Assembly: GCA_022842225.1 (NCBI GenBank)
Contig: JALHPX010000153.1
Span: 1 to 7,416 of the forward strand
Source: a bacterium
Lineage (GTDB): Bacteria; Bdellovibrionota; FAC87; UBA2466
DNA: 7,416 nt
Direction: 5' to 3'
The notes beneath the pieces were generated by a model that saw nothing but the letters and a program-made list of their open reading frames with translations, had not been told where the DNA came from and did no database searches. Both the position numbers and the translations under genes were made by a program. This document shows, in pieces, positions 1 through 6,035 of the stretch (its first letter is position 1; the number at the start of each line of letters is the position of its first letter).

Positions 1-1
1 A

Positions 2-994
2 TCTAGCCCCGCTGTGGCCGCTCAGGCGGTGGATCGATTGGTGCGGGAACACCAAGTGATGGCCATCTTGGGCCCCTTAGCCTGGACCGAGGCTGTTGCG
101 GTGTCGGAGCGCGCGCAAGAATTAGGCGTCGCCAATATCACTCTGACGGGCAAAGAAGGCCTCTCCAAACGCAGCCCTTATACTTTTCAGAACGCGCTTA
201 CTCCGCGCGTGCAATTAGAAGAATTGGTTCGCTTCGCGATTTCACAGCGGCAGATGACTCGGTTTGCAATCATTGCTCCACAAAATAGTTTTGGCACGGA
301 CATGGCGGGTGAGTTCTGGACATTGGTGGAACAAAACGGCGGCATCGTCGTTGGCTACGAAACGTACGAAGCGGACACGCAGGACTTTCAAGAAAGCATC
401 CGCGCACTCACTGGACTTAGTGATCCTAAAATGCGCCGAGTAGAAAACAACGCTCTTGCTAAGTTTCAAAAAGAGCAGGAAGAGAAGACCAAGCGTCCTT
501 CTAAGAGCCGCCTGCCACCTATCGTCGATTTCGATGGCGTTTTTATTCCCGATCATCCCGGAGCCGTGGCGCAGATTGCCGCAAGTTTGGCTTATTTCGA
601 CGTCAGTAAAGTCACGCTGTTGGGAACGACCGAGTGGAATTCCGAGCAGCTCTACAAACGCGGCGGCCGACATGTGGAGGGCGCGCTTTTTCCCGGTGCC
701 ATTACATTACAGTCTAAGAATCCGCGCACTCGTGATTTCATTCGTCAGTTTGCGGAGAGCTACGGGCAAGTTCCAGACTTGTTAGCCGCGCAATCTTTCG
801 AAGCCATGCAGTTGATTGGAAACGCTTTGAGGAAAAGCGGATCAAGTGGCCGTAACGACTTGGTGGCGGCTCTCGCTGAGACTCAGAATTTTGAATCTCC
901 TCTCGGCAAACTGGGCTTTGATTCCAGCCGTGTCGCGATGCGGAATTTGCCGGTTCTCGCATTATTGCCGGGCGGAAATATCGCGCAGCAGTAA
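2..994 (+). CDS. Periplasmic type-1 binding-fold protein (LpoA-like / ABC substrate-binding-like), 5' truncated by window edge
   Basis: The frame is open from the left edge (first full codon at base 2), so the GTG at 14 is probably internal and the true start lies outside the window. The visible 330 residues resemble the periplasmic binding protein type-1 fold (Peripla_BP_6 style). A segment reading AILGPLAWTEAVAVSE is typical of the ligand-cleft edge, and FAIIAPQNSFGTDMAGEF matches the interlobe strand-helix of Leu/Ile/Val-binding proteins. A Lys/Glu-rich insertion (about bases 430-505) is followed by VDFDGVFIPDHPGAVAQIA and then the second lobe (VTLLGTTEWNSEQLY, EGALFPGA). This mix of features is found in proteins annotated as penicillin-binding protein activators (LpoA-like lipoproteins that stimulate peptidoglycan synthases) and in orphan ABC solute-binding proteins. 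The N-terminal signal or lipobox and any TPR domain would lie outside the window, so the choice between these roles stays open. No transporter gene is adjacent. Confidence 0.8.
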   Translation, partial: SSPAVAAQAVDRLVREHQVMAILGPLAWTEAVAVSERAQELGVANITLTGKEGLSKRSPYTFQNALTPRVQLEELVRFAISQRQMTRFAIIAPQNSFGTDMAGEFWTLVEQNGGIVVGYETYEADTQDFQESIRALTGLSDPKMRRVENNALAKFQKEQEEKTKRPSKSRLPPIVDFDGVFIPDHPGAVAQIAASLAYFDVSKVTLLGTTEWNSEQLYKRGGRHVEGALFPGAITLQSKNPRTRDFIRQFAESYGQVPDLLAAQSFEAMQLIGNALRKSGSSGRNDLVAALAETQNFESPLGKLGFDSSRVAMRNLPVLALLPGGNIAQQ

Positions 995-1003
995 AATCTG
1001 CGC
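983..1003 (+). other. Short inverted repeat across the stop codon of the first gene
   Basis: A perfect 6-bp inverted repeat (GCGCAG at 983-988, CTGCGC at 998-1003) with a 9-base loop spans the TAA stop at 992-994. No T-run follows it, so it is not a canonical intrinsic terminator. It could be a weak 3' hairpin, and no better terminator is visible between this gene and lon. Confidence 0.3.
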
Positions 1004-1049
1004 TCGCTCACCGTGTTAACCCATCGCGTTTATCGCAACGCAACATCAT

Positions 1050-1087
1050 GAAATCGTTAAGTTTCTATTAATGGGATCTACGATTTC
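1050..1087. promoter_or_regulatory. 8-bp inverted repeat in the lon upstream region
   Basis: GAAATCGT (1050-1057) is repeated exactly in inverse orientation as ACGATTTC (1080-1087), with 22 bases between the arms. The spacer contains an AT-rich stretch with a weak -10-like TATTAA (1066-1071). The dyad lies 53 bases before the lon ATG, within the 146-bp gap that should hold the lon promoter. It could be an operator, an mRNA stem or chance. I found no convincing sigma-32-type (CTTGAA / CCCCAT) promoter and no CIRCE element in this gap. Confidence 0.3.
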
Positions 1088-1121
1088 GTCCGAAAAACTC
1101 TATGTAGTTTAGTCTTCCGTA

Positions 1122-1137
1122 ACCACCCTTTGGGGGT
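1122..1137 (+). promoter_or_regulatory. Noncanonical ribosome-binding region of lon within a possible small hairpin
   Basis: No AGGAGG-like sequence precedes the lon ATG. The only purine tract is GGGGG at 1132-1136, 4 bases before the start. The preceding ACC-A-CCC (1122-1128) can pair with GGGGGT (1132-1137), giving six base pairs with one bulged A (1125) and a TTT loop. That would mask the G tract in the folded mRNA. The complementarity is visible in the sequence; any effect on translation is inferred. Confidence 0.3.
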
Positions 1138-1140
1138 CCC

Positions 1141-3606
1141 ATGCCGAACGAGTTCTCGGACAACGAAGAACTAGTCATCCCGGACGAATTGCCACTATTA
1201 CCAATTCGGGACGTAGTTGTTTATCCATATATGATTCTCCCTCTTTTTGTGGGACGGGAGCCATCTATCCGCGCCGTGAATGATGCGATTGCAAAAGATC
1301 GCCTCATCTTCCTGGCCGCGCAGAAAGAAATCACCGACGAGAGTCCCGCGGCTGAATCCATCTATTCGGTGGGTACAATCGCGATGATCATGCGGATGCG
1401 AAAGCTTCCCGACGGTCGCGTGAAGATCTTGGTTCAGGGCCTGATGAAGGGAACTGTCTTGGATTACGTCCAAGAGAAGCCCTACTTCCGCGCCAAAGTG
1501 AATCAGATCAAAGAAGTCCAAAAGACTCGCGACAACGTAGAAGTCGAAGCGTTGATGCGCACAGTGAAAGAGCAACTGGAGAAAGTTATTTCGCTCGGCC
1601 GTATGCTCTCTCCCGACATCCTAATGGTGGTCGATGATATCACCGAAGCAGGACGCTTAGCTGACCTAGTGGCCAGCAACCTTGGTCTCAAGGTAAGCGA
1701 TGGACAAGACATTTTGGAGTTGTTCGATCCGTTCGAGAGACTCAAACGCGTAAACGATATCCTGGTCAAAGAATTAGAAATCCTCGCCATGCAAGCGCGC
1801 ATTCGCTCGCAAGCTCGCGACGAGATGACTAAGAGCCAACGCGAGTATTTCCTCCGAGAGCAAATCCGAGCCATCAAAACGGAGTTGGGTGATTCTGAAT
1901 CCAAGACCGAAGAAATCCAGGATCTGCGCAACAAGATCGAACAAGCTGGAATGCCCGACGAAGTTTACCAAGAAGCCATCAAGCAAGCCGGCCGCTTGGA
2001 ACGAATGCACCAAGATGCCAGCGAAGCGACGATTGTGCGCACGTACCTCGATTGGTTGGTGGAGATTCCGTGGAGCAAGACGACGGATGACAGCCTTGAT
2101 CTCAAAGAAGCCCAGCGCATTCTTGATGAAGATCACTTTGATCTGAAAAAGATCAAAGAACGCATCTTGGAATTCCTTGCTGTGCGCAAGTTACGTCCCA
2201 AGATGAAAGGCCCAATCCTTTGTTTCGTCGGGCCTCCTGGCGTCGGTAAAACAAGTTTGGGTAAGTCCATTGCTCGCGCAATGGGTCGGAAATTCGTCCG
2301 TATCTCCCTCGGCGGAGTAAGAGATGAAGCTGACATCCGCGGCCACCGTCGTACCTATGTCGGTGCAATGCCCGGACGTATCATTCAAGGTTTGAAGCAA
2401 GCGGGTTCGGCGAATCCGATTTTCGTCCTAGACGAAATCGATAAGCTAGGTGCTGACTTCCGGGGCGATCCGGCAGCTGCGCTGCTAGAAGTGCTCGATC
2501 CCGAGCAAAACTTCAGCTTCCGCGATCATTATCTGAATCTGCCATACGATCTATCGAACGTGATGTTCCTCGCGACTGCAAACTTGATGGACACTGTCCC
2601 TCAAGCGTTGAAAGACCGCATGGAAGTCATCCAACTCTCTGGCTATAGCCAAGAAGAGAAAGTAAAGATCGCGCAGCAATTCCTGATTGAAAAACAGATT
2701 CGTGAAAACGGTCTACATCCAGCTGATGTGGAGTTCCAAGAAACTGCCGTCGAAAAGATGGTTGAGAACTACACTCAAGAAGCTGGACTTCGTAACCTCG
2801 AGCGCCTGGTGGCATCTGTATGCCGCAAGATCGCGCGCAAAGTGGTCAGCGAAGATAACAAAGAGAAAAAGTTCGTGGTGACTGCGGCTTCGATACCAAA
2901 GTACTTGGGACCTCCTAAGTACATTAATGAAGAAGAGCGCGATCACGATGAAGTGGGTGTTGCAACCGGCCTCGCCTGGACTCAGTTCGGAGGAGAAATC
3001 CTCAGTATCGAAGTCACGATGATGCCGAAACAAGGCGGTGGATTAATTCTCACGGGATCGCTTGGCGATGTGATGAAAGAATCTGCACACGCGGCACTCA
3101 GCTACCTGCGCAGTAAAGCGGCAACGTTTGGAATCGACGAACGAATCTTCGCAAAAAACGAGATTCACATCCACGTACCACAAGGTGCGATTCCAAAAGA
3201 CGGTCCTTCGGCTGGAATTACCATCGCAACGGCGCTCTTATCGCTGCTGACCGGTAATCCTATCCGTCGCGATGTTGCAATGACCGGTGAGGTCACTCTG
3301 CGCGGTAAGGTTCTCGCAATCGGTGGAGTTAAGGAGAAAACGCTGGCGGCTCTTCGTCACGGCATCAAAGATATGATTGTGCCCGCCCGCAACGAGAAAG
3401 ATCTGGAAGATGTTCCGAAGGAAATGCGCAAGCGGATTAAGTTCCACTACGCAAAAGATCTCTCAGATGCGTTGCAAGTTGCTCTCGTAAACGATCCTTT
3501 TGAGTGGGCAAAGCAGATGAAGCCGATTGATGATGGTTCAATGTCGGGTGAAGCTGCTGCCGTTGCGACTCCACGGTCCGCGAAATCTATCGATCGAGCT
3601 GCTTAA
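1141..3606 (+). CDS. lon: ATP-dependent LonA protease
   Basis: Cytoplasmic AAA+ serine protease that unfolds and degrades damaged and short-lived regulatory proteins; the family works as a hexamer. Its 821 residues compare with 784 in E. coli Lon, and the excess includes a C-terminal tail after about residue 785 rich in Ala, Ser and charged residues. Domains in order: N-terminal substrate-binding LON domain (about 14-210, beginning LPLLPIRDVVVYPYM); charged helical or coiled-coil linker (about 215-265); AAA+ module with Walker A GPPGVGKT (364-371), Walker B FVLDEID (428-434), sensor-1 Asn481, arginine finger Arg493 and sensor-2 Arg551; S16 protease domain with catalytic Ser690 in PKDGPSAG and Lys733 in GGVKEK, spaced 43 residues apart as in E. 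coli (679/722). All key residues are present, so the enzyme should be active. The ATG at 1141 puts the LON domain at the usual distance from the N-terminus, although its ribosome-binding site is weak. The gene converges on comF. Confidence 0.98.
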   Translation: MPNEFSDNEELVIPDELPLLPIRDVVVYPYMILPLFVGREPSIRAVNDAIAKDRLIFLAAQKEITDESPAAESIYSVGTIAMIMRMRKLPDGRVKILVQGLMKGTVLDYVQEKPYFRAKVNQIKEVQKTRDNVEVEALMRTVKEQLEKVISLGRMLSPDILMVVDDITEAGRLADLVASNLGLKVSDGQDILELFDPFERLKRVNDILVKELEILAMQARIRSQARDEMTKSQREYFLREQIRAIKTELGDSESKTEEIQDLRNKIEQAGMPDEVYQEAIKQAGRLERMHQDASEATIVRTYLDWLVEIPWSKTTDDSLDLKEAQRILDEDHFDLKKIKERILEFLAVRKLRPKMKGPILCFVGPPGVGKTSLGKSIARAMGRKFVRISLGGVRDEADIRGHRRTYVGAMPGRIIQGLKQAGSANPIFVLDEIDKLGADFRGDPAAALLEVLDPEQNFSFRDHYLNLPYDLSNVMFLATANLMDTVPQALKDRMEVIQLSGYSQEEKVKIAQQFLIEKQIRENGLHPADVEFQETAVEKMVENYTQEAGLRNLERLVASVCRKIARKVVSEDNKEKKFVVTAASIPKYLGPPKYINEEERDHDEVGVATGLAWTQFGGEILSIEVTMMPKQGGGLILTGSLGDVMKESAHAALSYLRSKAATFGIDERIFAKNEIHIHVPQGAIPKDGPSAGITIATALLSLLTGNPIRRDVAMTGEVTLRGKVLAIGGVKEKTLAALRHGIKDMIVPARNEKDLEDVPKEMRKRIKFHYAKDLSDALQVALVNDPFEWAKQMKPIDDGSMSGEAAAVATPRSAKSIDRAA

Positions 3607-3608
3607 TA

Positions 3609-4301
3609 TTATTTACGAGTCTGCCCAGTTACCGCCTGGAGAAGTGTCCAGGCGGTAACTGAAGCGGCTCCCTCTTCCAGCAAGACCTCCGCACACTCCG
3701 CCAAAGTAGATCCCGTAGTCATCACATCATCCACCAAAAGAAGATTCGCTCCCGTTAAATCCACTTTTTTTCGCATCTTAAACTGGCCTCTGACATTCTG
3801 AGCACGCTCGCGTTTTCTGAGACCCACTTGAGGGCGCGAGAAGATTCGGCGTCGAAGGAGGTCTTCGCGGTAAGCCAATGAATACCTACTCGCTAGCTCT
3901 TGGGCCAGTAAGTGCGGTAAATGAAACCCTCGCGAAAGCCAGCCAAACAATCGCGTGGGGACGCAGACTACCTCTAGAGAACTCTTCTCAAAGGTCCACG
4001 GCGCTGAGTGCTGCTGTGTCGATAAAAATGCCTCTAACCAATAGGGCTCGCGTCGGTACTTAATACGGTGAAGTAGTTTTCGGGCGGGTGGCGTGTACTT
4101 CCAAAGGGAATACACGAATAAAGTATCGCTCTTTTGCGAGTGCATGAGCGGCACCTTGCGCCAGGAGGATCCTGGCTGGCGAAGCAAGAGGCCGCACGAG
4201 CAGAAGTCTTCTCTGTCCGCCCATTTCTCACACGCCGGGCACGCCCACGGAAAAATCCAATCAAGGCCTAGGGTGACCGACTTTGTACCCCGGGTTGTCA
4301 A
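3609..4301 (-). CDS. comF: ComF family phosphoribosyltransferase-fold protein
   Basis: A 230-residue protein, the usual ComF/GntX length (about 220-240). ComF is cytoplasmic and is needed for DNA uptake or processing in natural transformation in several bacteria; its exact reaction is unsettled. The N-terminus has a putative zinc knuckle with Cys21-x2-Cys24 and Cys34-x-Cys36; the second pair is CxC where CxxC is common in the family. The C-terminal half is a type-I phosphoribosyltransferase domain with the PRPP-binding loop VDDVMTTGST at 190-199. The start is a TTG (4301-4299) overlapping the comM TGA (4300-4298). An AAGG on the minus strand 9 bases before the TTG can serve as the ribosome-binding site, and no in-frame ATG precedes the zinc knuckle. 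The overlap implies translational coupling to comM. The stop codon lies 2 bases from that of convergent lon. Confidence 0.93.
   Translation of the reverse strand: MTTRGTKSVTLGLDWIFPWACPACEKWADREDFCSCGLLLRQPGSSWRKVPLMHSQKSDTLFVYSLWKYTPPARKLLHRIKYRREPYWLEAFLSTQQHSAPWTFEKSSLEVVCVPTRLFGWLSRGFHLPHLLAQELASRYSLAYREDLLRRRIFSRPQVGLRKRERAQNVRGQFKMRKKVDLTGANLLLVDDVMTTGSTLAECAEVLLEEGAASVTAWTLLQAVTGQTRK
3626..3661. terminator. Perfect 15-bp stem-loop between convergent lon and comF, inside the comF 3' coding end
   Basis: The arm at 3626-3640 (CAGTTACCGCCTGGA) is exactly complementary to 3647-3661, with a 6-base GAAGTG loop. The stem begins 19 bases after the lon stop and encodes roughly residues Ser214-Gly226 of ComF on the other strand. 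Neither side carries a T-run, so it is not a textbook intrinsic terminator. As a long GC-rich stem directly after lon it is still the best candidate for a 3'-end, anti-exonuclease or U-tract-less termination structure, and it could act in both directions. Confidence 0.55.
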
Positions 4302-5809
4302 GCCCAGTGACCTTGGCCGCGACTGGTCAGAGATTGCAGGCTAAGCGCTTGCGCCTGGATAAGGTGTTCGCGAAGAATTTGCTTCTCGTCGTTTAAATCC
4401 GCCACTGTCCTGGCTACTTTCAACCACTTCATTGCTCGTCGCACACTCATCTCGCTTCGATCGACGTGATCCACGAACCAGATGAAGTCGGATTCCTTCA
4501 ATTCTTTTTCTGGCTTTAAGAGGACTCCCGACTTCTGCCGCTCCAAGCGAAGCTCCGCCGCTCGCTCCACAGCCGCCTTCGCAACTGCAGCGGTAAGCGC
4601 ATGTGAATTGCGCGCCGCCAGTTTGGGTTTTGTCAGCACCACTACCAAGTCAAACCGATCAAAGAGGGGTCCGGAGATGCGTTGCAGGTAGCGCGACCGC
4701 TGCCCCAGTGAACATGTGCAAGGGGAAGAACTCCCCAGCGCGTTTCCGCATGGACAGGGATTCATGGCCGCAATTAGCGTAAAACGTGCCGGAAAACGGT
4801 GACTCTGCCCCACTCTTCGCACCAAAGTTTCTTTTGCTTCGAGTGGCTCGCGCATCCCTTCCAGAACATCCCTACGAAATTCGGCTAACTCGTCGAGAAA
4901 AAGCACTCCACCGTGCGCGAGGCTCGCTTCGCCCGGGATGAGACGCTGATTGCCGCCTCCCAGTATGCTGGCTGCTGAGGAGGTATGATGCGGAACACGC
5001 AAGGGGCGGTCGCCAGAGGGAACCATGCCATTTCCACACAAGGCATGGATGCGCACTAGCTCCTTAAAGTCTGCAGAGTCGAGAGGCGGCAACAACTCCG
5101 CGGACGAACGCGCCAACAAACTTTTGCCAATCCCGGGCGGCCCCACGAACAGCAAGTGGTGCTCTCCCGCAAGGGCAACTTGCAGGGCAAATTTGCCCAA
5201 TGACTGACCCGTAATGGAATCAAATAGCGACGACGCGCTAGCGATGGGCTTAGAAGCGGTGGGCGATTGATAAGGTGCTGGTCTGGGCAGCGAATCGTGC
5301 GTCTTTAGGAATGTCAGGACTGCATTCAGATCTCTTGCTAAAACCACTTTGCGCGATCCAGAGAGCGCCGCGTCTTGTTCGTTTGCGTGCGGCACCACAA
5401 TGGTGTGCAACTGCGAGACTTTTTCCAGCGATTCAATCAACGGCAATGCGTAGGGTACCGACTGCAATTGCCCGTCCAAAGCTAGCTCACCTAGAAAACC
5501 AACTCCGTCGAGAGCTCCCTCCGGCAACATATCCTCCGCACCCAAGCATCCCAGAGCTATGGCGAGATCCAACTGACTTCCTTGTTTCGGAGTACATGCA
5601 GGCGATAGATTCACCACTACTCGCCGCGAAGGGATATCAAAGCCGTGTTGGATCAAGCACGCACGCACCCGCTCCTTACTCTCGCGAATGACTGTATTGG
5701 GCAGCCCCGTTACAAAGACTTGGGGCAACGCACTCTCCGCCACCGCCTGCAAACGCACCACACTCCCCTCCGCTCCCTCGAGAGTCGCACTAAAGACCAC
5801 ACTGAGCAT
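4298..5809 (-). CDS. comM: ComM / YifB family Mg-chelatase-like AAA+ ATPase (branch-migration helicase)
   Basis: At 503 residues it matches ComM/YifB (about 500-510). ComM is a hexameric cytoplasmic helicase that extends branch migration when incoming single-stranded DNA recombines during natural transformation. Domains: N-terminal ChlI/Lon-protease-like domain (about 1-170), carrying NLSPACTPKQGS and GFLGELALDGQL in place of the proteolytic Ser-Lys dyad; AAA+ domain with Walker A GPPGIGKS (223-230) and Walker B GVLFLDELAEF (301-311); an inserted four-Cys cluster, CPC (352-354) and CTC (364-366), typical of the family and probably zinc-binding; GPLFDRFDL (380-388) with the conserved Arg385; C-terminal Mg_chelatase_C helices (about 405-500). 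The ATG at 5809 is supported by a good ribosome-binding site (minus-strand GGGAGG, 5819-5814, 4-base spacer). It is the first gene of a two-gene operon with comF and diverges from the sulfatase-like gene. All expected motifs are intact. Confidence 0.97.
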   Translation of the reverse strand: MLSVVFSATLEGAEGSVVRLQAVAESALPQVFVTGLPNTVIRESKERVRACLIQHGFDIPSRRVVVNLSPACTPKQGSQLDLAIALGCLGAEDMLPEGALDGVGFLGELALDGQLQSVPYALPLIESLEKVSQLHTIVVPHANEQDAALSGSRKVVLARDLNAVLTFLKTHDSLPRPAPYQSPTASKPIASASSLFDSITGQSLGKFALQVALAGEHHLLFVGPPGIGKSLLARSSAELLPPLDSADFKELVRIHALCGNGMVPSGDRPLRVPHHTSSAASILGGGNQRLIPGEASLAHGGVLFLDELAEFRRDVLEGMREPLEAKETLVRRVGQSHRFPARFTLIAAMNPCPCGNALGSSSPCTCSLGQRSRYLQRISGPLFDRFDLVVVLTKPKLAARNSHALTAAVAKAAVERAAELRLERQKSGVLLKPEKELKESDFIWFVDHVDRSEMSVRRAMKWLKVARTVADLNDEKQILREHLIQAQALSLQSLTSRGQGHWA

Positions 5810-5929
5810 TTTGCCTCCCTGCCGCTACAGCTCCTCTTCACCTACTCTTCAACTGCCGTGCCGAGACTTCACGGGGCAAAACGTTGGCAAAGGGACGCGA
5901 AACCGGACTTGCCCGGCGGAAAACAGGCC

Positions 5930-5943
5930 TCTTGGCGCCAAGA
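5930..5943. promoter_or_regulatory. Perfect 14-bp palindrome in the divergent comM / sulfatase-like intergenic region
   Basis: TCTTGGCGCCAAGA is a perfect palindrome with no spacer. It lies 120 bp before the comM start and 92 bp before the sulfatase-like start, inside a 226-bp divergent promoter region. On the minus strand a weak -10-like TAATTG (5949-5944) abuts it. Its size and symmetry fit a binding site for a dimeric regulator. Which factor binds, if any, cannot be told from the sequence. Confidence 0.4.
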
Positions 5944-5983
5944 CAATTACACTGAGCGTTACCAATCAAAACCGCGATAGAGT

Positions 5984-6012
5984 TTGCACCTTCCGACTTT
6001 TTTTCGGAGAAT
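5984..6012 (+). promoter_or_regulatory. Weak candidate promoter for the sulfatase-like gene
   Basis: TTGCAC (5984-5989) and GAGAAT (6007-6012) are separated by 17 bases and resemble sigma-70 -35 and -10 boxes only loosely. Transcription would begin just before the ribosome-binding site. The spacer contains a run of seven T (5998-6004) flanked by TCCGA and TCGGA, which can form a 5-bp stem. Evidence is position plus weak consensus only. Confidence 0.22.
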
Positions 6013-6035
6013 AGGACTACTTCTTAGAGGAACTC

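Noticed and set aside
14..16. GTG at 14 as the start of the first gene
   Set aside because: The frame is open to the left edge, and the encoded protein begins in the middle of the binding-protein fold, so the gene starts upstream of the window.
242..673. 143-codon minus-strand open frame opposite the binding-fold protein gene
   Set aside because: Fully antisense to a clearly coding frame with recognisable family motifs; no motif of its own.
995..1140. CIRCE or sigma-32-type heat-shock promoter ahead of lon
   Set aside because: No TTAGCACTC-N9-GAGTGCTAA element and no CTTGAA/CCCCAT pair at suitable spacing could be found.
1503..2136. Minus-strand open frames of 143 and 120 codons opposite lon
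   Set aside because: Both lie within the intact lon gene, overlap each other, and have low-complexity shadow composition.
5275..5691. 138-codon plus-strand open frame within comM
   Set aside because: Antisense to the ComM N-terminal domain; its translation shows no recognisable family.
5992..6008. TCCGA / TCGGA stem around a run of T as an intrinsic terminator
   Set aside because: The T-run is in the loop, not after the stem, the stem is only 5 bp, and the site lies directly ahead of the sulfatase-like start.
5645..6014. Two overlapping plus-strand open frames (111 and 108 codons) running from the 5' part of comM into the intergenic region
   Set aside because: They are antisense to well-supported comM coding sequence, are rich in Arg/Ser/Thr with no recognisable domain, and lack good ribosome-binding sites. 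They look like shadow frames.
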